Source: Sphaerospermopsis kisseleviana NIES-73
GTDB lineage: Bacteria > Cyanobacteriota > Cyanobacteriia > Cyanobacteriales > Nostocaceae
DNA: 64,000 nt
Direction of reading: 5' to 3'
Assembly (NCBI RefSeq): GCF_002368075.1
Contig: NZ_AP018314.1
Span: forward strand, 5,041,646-5,105,645
The notes beneath the pieces are model-generated. The model saw nothing but the letters and a program-made list of their open reading frames with translations. It made no database searches and was not told the DNA's origin. Within the stretch, counting starts at the first letter, position 1; each line of letters begins with the position of its first letter. The translations under genes and the position numbers were made by a program. Of the stretch, positions 26,334-35,924 are shown piece by piece.

Positions 26334-27677
26334 TTATTTTTTTAGTCGTCGTTCTTGCCATGCTATTCCTAATATGAAAGTAATAAAAAGCATGAAGCCT
26401 GGTTCTTCCATTTGAGTAAAAATAAAACCCAGGACGAAAACAGTTAGTAAAGTAATTTTTAAAGAATCATCTAGACCAAAGTGTTGCCAGGTCAAATAGC
26501 CTAGAAATAAGTATGTTCCTACACCCAAAAGTCCTAAATCTCCCCATATTCCAGCCCAGCCAAAAATTGGCATGAAGAAAGTAGAACCAGAACAAAGCCA
26601 AGAATTACCACAAAATTCCATTGCTTCTTGACCAATGGGACTAGTGGTAGCGCCTAGTGGTCCAAGTATAGACCAATAATCTTTAAGAAACCATGCTCCT
26701 AGACGACTTACAGTATGTCCTGGACCTAGACCAAACAACCAATCTAAAGATGATTGATAATGAGATAAAATAGAACGCAATGAGTAGAATTTGGTATACC
26801 AAGCCTCACCATCTGCTCCGTAAAGTTCCGGTCGCGCCCAGGATGTAAATGCAGCAAATGCTTCTAAGTTTTGTACACACCAAAGAAATACGTATCCGAA
26901 GATAGTGATCGCAATCAGAAGTCTGATAGTTTTACCAATATCCTTTAAATTGACCAAGATGAGCAGACCCCAGGCGACTAGATACGCAAGTACAATTTGT
27001 TTGGAGTCAGAAAATAGAATCTGCCAGAAAGCAGCGATAATTACCATGATTCTTATCCATAATGGAACAGTCTTTTCATTAGTAAAAAAGTAGAGAGCAA
27101 AAGCAACTGATACCGAAGCAGATACATAATTTCCAGCCCCAGAAATAAAAAATACTCCACCGCATCCATCTGTTCCATTAAATCCGTTAGCATAGAGAAT
27201 TCCTGCATCAATTAGAGGTTTTTGCACAGCAGCGAGAACAAAGTTAATTACAGCAGACCAGATCAGCCATTTTTTGATGCGTGTAATGGATTTAGCAGAC
27301 ATGGGAATACAGACGATAGCAAGTAGGAACATGAAGGGTTCGCCCAGCATCATGAAAGAGACAATTGCATTAATCAACCCTGTGTTATTCCATAACGCAC
27401 TAGCCAATACTGCTACTAAAAAAATGAAAAGTCCAAATATACAAGAATATACAGTGCTAATCTGTTTACGATCTTTTGCTCGACTCGTGAATAATACAAC
27501 TCCTAAAACAAGTGGAACAATTGCAAAATGAGCAAGGTTAAGAATTGAGGGTGCGCGAGTAATTGAGCAAAAAATTCGGGAGTAAAACACTGTGGAAAAG
27601 GCAAATATAATTAGAGTTGTGTTATTAATTAATCCCTTGCTGTTCGGTTTTTTGGTTGTATGTGACTGCAAATACAT
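26334..27677 (-). CDS. O-antigen polymerase/ligase-like membrane protein (Wzy-type)
   Basis: 447 residues with about eleven hydrophobic segments and a long periplasmic loop (about residues 270-345, SWARPELYGADGEAWY through LGATTSPIGQEAMEF) typical of polymerases that join lipid-linked repeat units at the outer face of the plasma membrane. Sequence conservation of this class is low, so the call rests on topology and position among glycosyltransferases. ATG start. A ligase of the WaaL type is the main alternative. Confidence 0.7.
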   Translation of the reverse strand: MYLQSHTTKKPNSKGLINNTTLIIFAFSTVFYSRIFCSITRAPSILNLAHFAIVPLVLGVVLFTSRAKDRKQISTVYSCIFGLFIFLVAVLASALWNNTGLINAIVSFMMLGEPFMFLLAIVCIPMSAKSITRIKKWLIWSAVINFVLAAVQKPLIDAGILYANGFNGTDGCGGVFFISGAGNYVSASVSVAFALYFFTNEKTVPLWIRIMVIIAAFWQILFSDSKQIVLAYLVAWGLLILVNLKDIGKTIRLLIAITIFGYVFLWCVQNLEAFAAFTSWARPELYGADGEAWYTKFYSLRSILSHYQSSLDWLFGLGPGHTVSRLGAWFLKDYWSILGPLGATTSPIGQEAMEFCGNSWLCSGSTFFMPIFGWAGIWGDLGLLGVGTYLFLGYLTWQHFGLDDSLKITLLTVFVLGFIFTQMEEPGFMLFITFILGIAWQERRLKK

Positions 27678-27771
27678 AATTTGGATATTTCAGAGCTTTG
27701 GCAGGAAATATTACGACTTTCATTTTCTATTAGGCTATCTTTCAGCACTTTTGGAATAAAATAAAATTCAG

Positions 27772-28830
27772 CTACTCAAAAATATATCTAATATACTCGC
27801 TCAAAACTACTTCATCAGAAAATTCTCTTTCCATTAACTTTCTGCTATTCTGCTTCATTATTGCTAGTAAATCCCGATCTTTAATCAGTAATTTTAACTT
27901 TTTAAATAGTGACCCTGGAGAATCACAAATGTAGCCATTTTCCCCATCTCGGATCACTTCAGATGCACCCAAGGCATTCTTTGTTGTCAAAATTGCCAGA
28001 CCAGCACAAGCTGCTTCTCCTAAAACAGATGGATAAGCATCGTAATGAGTTGGCAAAACAAAAATATCATGGCTTTTGTACAGTTCAATATGTTTATTTT
28101 GTCCGTATTCAACATTTCTTTCTACTGTGATTCCAGGATGCTTTTGAACCGAAAAACCTGTTACCATCGTCATTTTTAAGCATGGTTCATAATTTTCCTT
28201 AAACCACCTTAATAATAAATCTCCCCCCTTACGTTGGAAATCTCCTCCTACAAACAGAATACGAATTTCTTGATCTCCTCGATCAGAACTGGGTGTAAAA
28301 AGTTTGAGATCAAAACACAATGGTAGTTTAGCTTTCTTGAGCTTGTTATCAGGTACATTGTAGTCTCTAGCGATCTGCTCTAATACAGCATCTGTCAATC
28401 CCAACACAGCTTTTTGCGAATTCAGAACTTTTTTATGGATTTGTGTTAACCAACCGGGAGATACTGAACTTTTCCAAATTTGCTCGTAGAGTTTTCTAGT
28501 CCAGTCAGTAACTAGATAACTTCTATTATTTCCAGTAGCAATATACCCAAATAGTGCAGGAGATACACCCTGAAATAAGACTTTTCGCTGCTCTTTATTT
28601 GCTTGGTTTATAACTTGATAGAGGTTGATTGAATCTCGAAATCGGGAGAAGAGTAAAGATGCGTAATCTAGAGTAAATATGGATCTTGGATGGGAATTAC
28701 GGGTAATTGGTGCAAAACGAAAAGTTTTTAAGTCTAGTTCAGGTTGATTTTGAAATAGATTAATAAACCGCTTTTCAAAGGTTGTGCTACCAAGGTCTAC
28801 AGAAAAAGTAACTAATAAAAGCTTCATCAT
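27772..28830 (-). CDS. Glycosyltransferase (GT4-like)
   Basis: 352 residues. The C-terminal domain shows IRILFVGGDFQRKGGDLLLRWF and VLPTHYDAYPSVLGEAACAG, the donor-binding pattern of GT-B enzymes; the N-terminal half is more divergent. Start could be either of two adjacent ATGs (28830 or 28827). It ends 94 bp before the polymerase gene and begins 16 bp after the stop of the FkbM gene upstream, so these are probably translated from one message. Substrate unknown. Confidence 0.78.
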   Translation of the reverse strand: MMKLLLVTFSVDLGSTTFEKRFINLFQNQPELDLKTFRFAPITRNSHPRSIFTLDYASLLFSRFRDSINLYQVINQANKEQRKVLFQGVSPALFGYIATGNNRSYLVTDWTRKLYEQIWKSSVSPGWLTQIHKKVLNSQKAVLGLTDAVLEQIARDYNVPDNKLKKAKLPLCFDLKLFTPSSDRGDQEIRILFVGGDFQRKGGDLLLRWFKENYEPCLKMTMVTGFSVQKHPGITVERNVEYGQNKHIELYKSHDIFVLPTHYDAYPSVLGEAACAGLAILTTKNALGASEVIRDGENGYICDSPGSLFKKLKLLIKDRDLLAIMKQNSRKLMEREFSDEVVLSEYIRYIFE

Positions 28831-28846
28831 TTTATATATCTTCCTT

Positions 28847-29605
28847 TTAATTAGGGATTTGTTGCCAGCCTAATTGTTTGCAAACTTGAATTTTTGTACT
28901 TTCATTGGGGATATAAATCTTGTTGGGACTATCAGTAGATGCACGAAATACTGAATAGTTAAATAAATTAACTGAAATCTCCTTAAAAATAACCTCTACT
29001 TGGATAATTGGACGGTATTTTTCGATAACTTTTTTTGCTCCTGCAATTACTTGTTGTTCTGCTCCTTCCACATCTATTTTCAAATAGTCAAGACGATTTA
29101 ATCCTTCCCATACAAAGAGGTCATCTAATGCTATAGTTAGCGTTGATAGTCCATTAGCTAGTTCTTCTTGTTTCACCAAGCTAAATGAGTTAGGTTGATT
29201 TCGATTCATCCACAAGATAGCAGAACCAGTCCGTTCCCCAGCACAACAATTTCTTAACCTAACATTGGTGAATCCGTTAGCTTGAATAGTGTGAAACAAG
29301 GTTGCAAATACATCAGGAAATGGTTCAATTGCCAAGACTGTCCCGTGATTATTAAAGTGTTTTGCAGCTTTTACTGTGTATATACCTGTGTTGGCACCCA
29401 CATCGATAAAAACACCTTCTGCATCTAAAAATTTATCCAGGTATTCAAACTCTGGCTCAATTGCATCTCTATAAACATAGATTCCCCGTCCACCAAATCC
29501 TTTGCGATTCTTTCCGTAGACTATAGCTCCATTGGATAATGTTGTTTTCATAAGTGTTGTTTGTGGAGTTAATGCCACTCGAAGTTTTCTCATCAAAATG
29601 TTCAT
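28847..29605 (-). CDS. FkbM-family methyltransferase
   Basis: 252 residues. SAM-binding motif VFIDVGANTGIYTVKAAKHF (about 66-85), post-motif VLAIEPFPDVFATL, and the LDYLKIDVEGAEQQVIAG stretch typical of FkbM proteins. These enzymes O-methylate sugars or polyketides; in a polysaccharide locus, methylation of a sugar hydroxyl is the natural inference. The first ATG at 29605 is used, but ATG at codon 5 is equally possible. Confidence 0.83.
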   Translation of the reverse strand: MNILMRKLRVALTPQTTLMKTTLSNGAIVYGKNRKGFGGRGIYVYRDAIEPEFEYLDKFLDAEGVFIDVGANTGIYTVKAAKHFNNHGTVLAIEPFPDVFATLFHTIQANGFTNVRLRNCCAGERTGSAILWMNRNQPNSFSLVKQEELANGLSTLTIALDDLFVWEGLNRLDYLKIDVEGAEQQVIAGAKKVIEKYRPIIQVEVIFKEISVNLFNYSVFRASTDSPNKIYIPNESTKIQVCKQLGWQQIPN

Positions 29606-29688
29606 AAAAACCTCTAATTTTCTGGTTTATTAATACTTTTATTCGACTGTGTTTAACTCACCTGTTACTGTTTCGCCATTTCTGCGAA

Positions 29689-30843
29689 CTAACTCTTGTT
29701 TGCCACTGGGAATTTCGATTTTTGATATGTGAATTGCTCGTAAATTGAAACAAGCTGTTCTGCTGATTTTTTCCAAGTCAATTGTTTGGCTCTCATAAAT
29801 CCCTGAGCAATCCATTTTTGACAATAGATGGAATCCTGTTTGAGCCTAACTACAACTTCACACATAGCTTGAATATCCATAGGATCTACCAGCACTGCTG
29901 CATTTTCCACTACTTCAGGTAGAGAAGAAGTATTGGATGTAATCACAGGTATTCCGCACGCCATTGCTTCTAAAATTGTTAAACCAAACCCTTCATAAAG
30001 AGATGGTGCTAAGAGAACATCGGCTGCATTGTAAAGTTGAATTAGAATGTTTTTATCAGCAGTACCAAAATCAAGAATATCTTGCTCCAGATTATGTTCT
30101 TTGATAAAGGTTATTTGCTCTGCCATGAATTTGCCTCCTGATCGCCAAAGACGCACTGATAGCCCCCGATCTTTCAGAGTTTTTAACACTTTCAAAACAG
30201 TGATAATATTCTTACGCTGGTGAGTTGAGCCTACATTAAGTAAACAGATTTCTTCAGGGAATCTCTGATATTTTTGTCGAAAATATTTTATTTCTTCTGA
30301 TGGTAATGGCTGAAATGATAGTTCAACTCCATTGGGAACTACCACAATTTTCTCTAATTCAATATCCAGCCTTTCATGAATATCCTTAGCTGTATTCGAC
30401 GAAACAGCCACTACACAATTAGCATTACCCATCCCTCTAACTGAAAATTGCCAAGATGCCATGCTGAAAGCGGGAAAACGGGATTGTCCTTTGAGAATTT
30501 CTGGATAGACAAACTGCACTAAGTCGTGACAGGTGATAATGATGGGTTTACCTTTCCTTTTCAACCAATACGCTACATGAGCATTGGTGTGATCAATGAT
30601 GTGATAAATGTCTCCTTCTATCTGACAGACTTGTTGGGGATGATGCCAAAAGCGTTCGTAATACTTGCGGATACCAGTGCCAGAGTGCCACAGGTTTTCT
30701 TGGTTTCGGCTCCAGGGTTGGGGTGCAACCTCGATAATTTGCCAATTTGGACGGATTGCTTTTAATGCGGCTACTAAATTGTCAGCATAGACATCCATAC
30801 TCAGCGCAACACCTGCTTCTCTACGAACAATCACTAACCGCAT
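29689..30843 (-). CDS. Glycosyltransferase family 4
   Basis: 384 residues with very clear GT4 features: LLNVGSTHQRKNIITVLKVL at the start of the donor domain and LAPSLYEGFGLTILEAMACGIPV (E-x7-E) near residues 280-300, followed by TSNTSSLPEVV. The N-terminal domain includes the DHTNAHVAYW segment. ATG start. It is separated by 208 bp from the next upstream gene, the longest gap within the locus, so an internal promoter there is possible. Mannosyl or similar transfer is common in the family; specificity is unknown. Confidence 0.9.
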   Translation of the reverse strand: MRLVIVRREAGVALSMDVYADNLVAALKAIRPNWQIIEVAPQPWSRNQENLWHSGTGIRKYYERFWHHPQQVCQIEGDIYHIIDHTNAHVAYWLKRKGKPIIITCHDLVQFVYPEILKGQSRFPAFSMASWQFSVRGMGNANCVVAVSSNTAKDIHERLDIELEKIVVVPNGVELSFQPLPSEEIKYFRQKYQRFPEEICLLNVGSTHQRKNIITVLKVLKTLKDRGLSVRLWRSGGKFMAEQITFIKEHNLEQDILDFGTADKNILIQLYNAADVLLAPSLYEGFGLTILEAMACGIPVITSNTSSLPEVVENAAVLVDPMDIQAMCEVVVRLKQDSIYCQKWIAQGFMRAKQLTWKKSAEQLVSIYEQFTYQKSKFPVANKS

Positions 30844-31051
30844 TGAAGGTTTACCTCAAAAAAGATATACTGTGTCATTTGTTTCTCCTTCTCAGTCAGA
30901 ATAAGTTCACTGTTTTTTCTGTAACAGCTTCTGCTTTAAAATACGTAGATAAGCAGCAATCCGATCATGAAAGTAAAGCTGATTAACACGATGAATACAA
31001 TAATTACCAACAAGTTTTCAACAGCACTGAGACTGTATTTAACTAAGTTTT

Positions 31052-32107
31052 TTAAGCAAGAAGCGCACGAATTCTGGTGACAGTCCAATCAACTAGCTTG
31101 GGTCGATGTTGGGGCGCATAAAACCATGTAATTGCGGGTTCTGCTAGAGGTAATGGCATCAACCCCACCCAGATAAACCATAGACTGTAGAAAAGTTGTT
31201 TTTGCCGGTTAAAGTCTGAGTATTTCCATAGACAGCGAATTCCGTAATAGATTAAATTTAGTGGGCGATCGCTCGGAACTGGATGCTTTTGAGGATCTAG
31301 GCGTAGAGAGATAAGGCGAGACCATAAGCGTCCGATTGAGCGTTGTTCCAAATCCAAAGGAACTTCATAACCCAATGCTTTTGCTTTCTCGGTTAATAGG
31401 GCGAAGTTTTGTAAATCGTGACTTACAAAGCGTTGGAACCGAGTGCTGGTGACTGTTACCAATGCCCACTGATTTTTATCGTGAATTCTATAAGCACCCA
31501 GTAGTTCTTCTATTGCGGCCACATCGCCGTAAAAAGGAACTTGGAAGGATAAATAGTCATCTGCGGTGAGCTTATATTCGTCAGGAATAGGTATCAGTTT
31601 TTCCAGAACCCTCCGATTCAGGGCATTACCGCTAGTTGGAGTGCTGATATATCCACCCTTATCTAAAAGGATTTTCCATACCTCACCACTGGAAAGGGGG
31701 GCAGATCCTTGAGGAAAAGAGTACCCAAGGGATTTTCTTAGTGTATCAACAACCTTGAGGCGATAGTGGACTTTAGAGAGTTCTGGTTTCCAAAATGCAA
31801 CAATTTTCTCGACTGCTTGAGGAAATAGATAATCATCTGCATCCAGAAATATAATTATGTCACCCTTACTTTTTGCAAAACCGCTATTAAAAGCCGCAGC
31901 TTGTTTGCCATTGGATTGCAAAATGGGAATGATGCGATCGCCATATCCAGCAATAATATCACGGGAATTATCAGTTGAACCATCATCAACAACAATAACT
32001 TCAATGTGAGGATAGGTTTGGTTAATGGCGCTATTGATTGCGTCTGGGAGAAAGCACGCATAGTTGTAGTTATTGATGATAATACTAACTAGAAAATGCC
32101 CATTCAT
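31052..32107 (-). CDS. Glycosyltransferase family 2
   Basis: 351 residues, inverting GT-A fold. VSIIINNYNYACFLPDAI at the N-terminus, VDDGSTDNS around residues 40-48, and the metal-binding IIFLDADDYLF (about 89-99) are diagnostic. The C-terminal half is helical and lacks obvious membrane spans. It starts 34 bp after the stop of the FkbM gene upstream. Donor and acceptor unknown. Confidence 0.88.
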   Translation of the reverse strand: MNGHFLVSIIINNYNYACFLPDAINSAINQTYPHIEVIVVDDGSTDNSRDIIAGYGDRIIPILQSNGKQAAAFNSGFAKSKGDIIIFLDADDYLFPQAVEKIVAFWKPELSKVHYRLKVVDTLRKSLGYSFPQGSAPLSSGEVWKILLDKGGYISTPTSGNALNRRVLEKLIPIPDEYKLTADDYLSFQVPFYGDVAAIEELLGAYRIHDKNQWALVTVTSTRFQRFVSHDLQNFALLTEKAKALGYEVPLDLEQRSIGRLWSRLISLRLDPQKHPVPSDRPLNLIYYGIRCLWKYSDFNRQKQLFYSLWFIWVGLMPLPLAEPAITWFYAPQHRPKLVDWTVTRIRALLA

Positions 32108-32141
32108 AATATCTCTCTCAGAACTTCTAGATTACATGAAC

Positions 32142-32963
32142 TTAATGATGTTGGCCAGAGATCGCCAGAAAGTTCGTAGGACGAAACTGTTCATAAACTT
32201 CTTGATACTCCAGAATAGGAGCTAAATAACCAGATGGTGTGATTCTAAACAAAGTCTTGATTCCATGTTCTTTAAGAAAATAGTAAATATCTTGAAAATA
32301 GGTTCTTGAATCAATATTGCAACTGCTAAATTCAAACGATATCATACCAATTTTGCAATTTTTCAACATTTTGACTGCACCACTTAGGATATCTAATTCA
32401 TGCCCTTCAACATCTAGTTTTAATAGGTCTATCCATTGAATGTCATAGTTCAAGCAATAATTATCTAAGGTATCTACCTTAATAGTTTCCGAGTATTTGA
32501 AATCAATAGCAAAGTGATCCAATCTACGTTTATATAGAGAGGCTAACCCAGATCCAGTAGTATCATAATGTAGTTCAGCTTCGCCAATCTGTTTTCCTAA
32601 TGCAAGATTGTTAAGAACAACATTATCATAAGGTTTAGAAGCTTCAGACAATACTGCATAAGTATACTTACTAGGCTCAAATGAATGAATCTGTGACGGT
32701 ATACCCTTTAATTCCTCTTGCATTAAATGGAGAAATTGTCCTTGATTTGCACCAACATCAAAAATACAAAGAGGTTGCTTCAGAGTATAAAATTGCTTAA
32801 GTTTTGCAAAAATAACCCTCTCCCCACTAGCATGGGCATCACTACCTGCACCAATCCCAATGAGATAATGCAAAAATTGCGAAAATACAAGACGTTCAAG
32901 TAAATACTGGATAAAAGGATTGCCTGAAATTGGGACAGCCAAATTTCTAATCAATTGATGCAT
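32142..32963 (-). CDS. FkbM-family methyltransferase
   Basis: 273 residues. CIFDVGANQGQFLHLMQEEL is motif I, IHSFEPSKYTYAVL follows, and WIDLLKLDVEGHELDILSGA is the family's acidic loop. It is the second FkbM protein in the locus and clearly different in sequence from the one at 28847, so two separate methylations are likely. ATG start; the 139-bp gap upstream is AT-rich and may hold a promoter. Confidence 0.83.
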   Translation of the reverse strand: MHQLIRNLAVPISGNPFIQYLLERLVFSQFLHYLIGIGAGSDAHASGERVIFAKLKQFYTLKQPLCIFDVGANQGQFLHLMQEELKGIPSQIHSFEPSKYTYAVLSEASKPYDNVVLNNLALGKQIGEAELHYDTTGSGLASLYKRRLDHFAIDFKYSETIKVDTLDNYCLNYDIQWIDLLKLDVEGHELDILSGAVKMLKNCKIGMISFEFSSCNIDSRTYFQDIYYFLKEHGIKTLFRITPSGYLAPILEYQEVYEQFRPTNFLAISGQHH

Positions 32964-33102
32964 TAAAACTCCTTAATCATTTACTAAATTAAAAAGTTAA
33001 GAAATCGGTTCTCGATTCTTTATATAACTCGTCTGATTAACACTTGTTAAGTAGGAAAAAATGTGTTTATTGTGAATCAATACTCTATTGCTTATTCCTT
33101 TC

Positions 33103-34005
33103 CTAATAAGCTTGTGAGCTAATTTCTATTCCATTGTGAGTAATAAGGAGAGGATGTTTAGGTAATGCTATCCAATCAGAGGGAAGAAAATCAGATAAAA
33201 CAGGTTCTTTATCATTCCAGGGATCAGGGCGAACAACTAGCTTCTCCCTATACTCCGATAACCAAGCTCCCCACCAACTAAATGTACTATTTGCAATCAC
33301 AAAATGTTTGCATTGACTCATCAAATACAAAGATTTTGCAGGTGTGTATCCTTCCACATAAATAACTTGACAATCAAGGGAAGCTAGGATTTGACGACAG
33401 TAACCAATATCATCAGAAAAAACAAAGATACAATCAACCACTTTTCTAGATCGCACAAAATCAATAGCATTCAGATAATATTCATTTGCACATATTCCTA
33501 AATGGGAGTTTTCCAAAAAATCACCTCTTCTGATACTGACTGCAAGACATTCTGTTGCTTTAGCCAAATTTAAGAGTTTCGCCAGCGGTTCACAAATAAA
33601 TTCACTTCTTAAAGAGAAAGCTTTGATAATTACATCTCTTTCTGGAAAAAACCTGGGAGACTGAAAATATCCCGTATATGACTTATATAGTTGGGATAAA
33701 TCTAACTGATAATTACCATTCTCAGCTTCTACAAATAAATTATTGGATTTATAAAACTTTCTGAGAGTAGAATTATGCTGAATCCTGTTAACAAATGAGC
33801 GCAGCGAAGAACAGTATTGAAAATAGTTAAATACAGATAACTCTTTAAACAAATACCTTTCAAATCCTTGACGTATGGACGAATAATCATCGAGAAATAT
33901 TTCAACCGGAAAATTATGGGAAATATTTAAGGCTAACGCTAATTGAAACAACTGATTACCTAGACGACCATCTAATCTAATACAAACTGTTTTAGTGTGA
34001 TTCAT
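33103..34005 (-). CDS. GT11 (alpha-1,2-fucosyltransferase-like) glycosyltransferase
   Basis: 300 residues. N-terminal RLDGRLGNQLFQLALAL (10-26) and the GDP-fucose motif SIRRGDF (157-163, canonical form HVRRGDY) with the later FVIANSTFSWWGAWLS stretch identify family GT11, whose members transfer fucose in alpha-1,2 linkage in known cases. The His of the canonical motif is Ser here. No GDP-fucose synthesis genes (gmd, fcl) are within the window; the donor must be made elsewhere, or the sugar differs. Confidence 0.87.
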   Translation of the reverse strand: MNHTKTVCIRLDGRLGNQLFQLALALNISHNFPVEIFLDDYSSIRQGFERYLFKELSVFNYFQYCSSLRSFVNRIQHNSTLRKFYKSNNLFVEAENGNYQLDLSQLYKSYTGYFQSPRFFPERDVIIKAFSLRSEFICEPLAKLLNLAKATECLAVSIRRGDFLENSHLGICANEYYLNAIDFVRSRKVVDCIFVFSDDIGYCRQILASLDCQVIYVEGYTPAKSLYLMSQCKHFVIANSTFSWWGAWLSEYREKLVVRPDPWNDKEPVLSDFLPSDWIALPKHPLLITHNGIEISSQAY

Positions 34006-34050
34006 AATCTTAGCAAGATGAGGAACAAGATAATTTCTTATTTTAATTTC

Positions 34051-35850
34051 TTATTTTTCTATAATTACTTCTTGATAACTGCCTGATTTAATAATTCGAC
34101 CCTGTTCAAGTTGGTAAATACAATCACAATGCTCAATTGTTGAAAGGCGATGAGCAATAATAATAATTGTCTTCTTACCAGCTAAAGCTTTTGTTGCTTG
34201 AGTAATCAAATGTTCTGTTTCAGTATCGAGAGCAGCAGTAGCTTCATCAAAAACCAATATTTCTCTTTCATGATAAAGCACCCTAGCAATACCAACTCTT
34301 TGGCGTTGTCCTCCCGATAAAATAACTCCTTGTTCACCAACAATAGTTTTCACTCCCTCTGGAAGTTGCCCAACCACTTCCCTCAGTTGAGCCATCTCAA
34401 TTGCTTGATTTAATCTATTTTGGTCAATTAAATGATCGGGAACGCCAAATGCAATATTTCTTTCTAGGGTATCATCAATTAAAAAGATAGACTGGGGAAC
34501 ATAGCCAAGCATATTCTGCCAAGCGCGTAAATTTTTATAAACAGAAATACCATCAACTGTAATATCTCCAAATTGGGCAATAAAAAGACCTAAAATCACA
34601 TTAATTAAGGTAGTTTTACCCGCGCCAGATTTACCAATAATGCCAATAGATTCTCCTTTAGTAATAGCAAGGTAAATATCTTCTATTACAGGTCTGTTAG
34701 TGTTTGAGTATTGAAAAGTAAGCCTATCTAAAATAATTTCATTTACAAACTGAAAAGTCTGTATTTTTTGATTTTGACTGGATAAGAAATTATGAGAAAT
34801 TCGAGAAGCATCAAGGTTATTTAACAGCTTTTCTCTTTCCAATTCTTTCAAGTCAAAAAATAGCTGATCGAGAGAATAACTATTACCTCTAATGATATTA
34901 ATGCCAGAAATTAAATTGCCGACAGCCGGCATTAGACGAACTGATGCGAGGGCAAAAATTCCTAAAACTCCCGTTAGAGTTTTGGTTTCATTTTGATTTA
35001 AGGTAATAAATAAAAATGTAAAGCCAATTAAGAAACTCATAATTAAAGGTTCAAGCACAAACCGGGAAATATTACCATAAGCCGATCTTAAAGTTGTAGA
35101 TTTGGCATAAATTTTTGACTGCTTTTCCATTTGATATTCAAAATAGGATTCGCAACCAATTACACGAGTTTCTTTTAATCCTCCTAGTCCATGATTTATA
35201 ATACGAATCATTTCATTATAAGCATGGAATCCCTCTTGATTCCAACGAGTTAACCGCTCCTTCAGAGGATATATTAATCCCAAAGAAATAAGTAATAAAA
35301 CAGCGATCATAATTGAGGCAATCGCATTAGTTTTGATTAAAAGTAGCACTAATGCCAGAACAATTACAGTATTAGAAATAAATGTTAAAAAGGTAGATAC
35401 TACACCAATAGAAACTGCATCCGTTGTGTTAGTAATGTTTTGAATTAGCGTTGCTGAATTAATTCGCAGATGATAACTATAAGGAGCTTGAATATATGCT
35501 TTAAGTAGCTTACAAGATAAATCTCTTTTTAAACCATAGCTAAATTTAAAAACTGTTTTTTGAGCATTAAAAGCTAAAAATGATTTCAGATAAAAAGCAA
35601 TGACAAATACCAAGCCTAGAAAAATTAAGAATTGCTGTTCAGACTGAAAGTTCATCTGGTTATAAATCAAATTTAACCAGTTAATATTTTTGATGGCATC
35701 TGGGTTAATAGCCATCATAATAAAAGGACTAATCATGCCTGTTCCAAAAACTTCTAACCCGGAAATTAGAATGAACAAAAAAAGCATTGCTATCAGCGAT
35801 CTATGATTATCTTTGGTCAGATATAAAAGTTTAGTTACAAAGTGAATCAT
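34051..35850 (-). CDS. ABC exporter, fused permease and ATPase (lipid-linked oligosaccharide flippase type)
   Basis: 599 residues: six-helix permease (about 1-320) then an ATPase domain with Walker A GKSGAGKTTL (about 408-417), Q-loop YVPQSIFLIDDTLERNIAFG, signature LSGGQRQRVGI (about 508-518), Walker B ILVFDEATAALD and switch IIIAHRLSTI. The architecture matches MsbA/PglK-like half transporters, and PglK flips undecaprenyl-linked glycans. In the locus it probably moves the lipid-linked repeat unit across the plasma membrane. HepA of heterocyst envelope synthesis has the same architecture, but that assignment is not supported by the surroundings. Confidence 0.9.
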   Translation of the reverse strand: MIHFVTKLLYLTKDNHRSLIAMLFLFILISGLEVFGTGMISPFIMMAINPDAIKNINWLNLIYNQMNFQSEQQFLIFLGLVFVIAFYLKSFLAFNAQKTVFKFSYGLKRDLSCKLLKAYIQAPYSYHLRINSATLIQNITNTTDAVSIGVVSTFLTFISNTVIVLALVLLLIKTNAIASIMIAVLLLISLGLIYPLKERLTRWNQEGFHAYNEMIRIINHGLGGLKETRVIGCESYFEYQMEKQSKIYAKSTTLRSAYGNISRFVLEPLIMSFLIGFTFLFITLNQNETKTLTGVLGIFALASVRLMPAVGNLISGINIIRGNSYSLDQLFFDLKELEREKLLNNLDASRISHNFLSSQNQKIQTFQFVNEIILDRLTFQYSNTNRPVIEDIYLAITKGESIGIIGKSGAGKTTLINVILGLFIAQFGDITVDGISVYKNLRAWQNMLGYVPQSIFLIDDTLERNIAFGVPDHLIDQNRLNQAIEMAQLREVVGQLPEGVKTIVGEQGVILSGGQRQRVGIARVLYHEREILVFDEATAALDTETEHLITQATKALAGKKTIIIIAHRLSTIEHCDCIYQLEQGRIIKSGSYQEVIIEK

Positions 35851-35924
35851 CAGTGCTTAATCTCAGAATAATATTAATTTACAAGCTGGATAAATGATAA
35901 ATTTTCAATCAATTGTTACAATTG

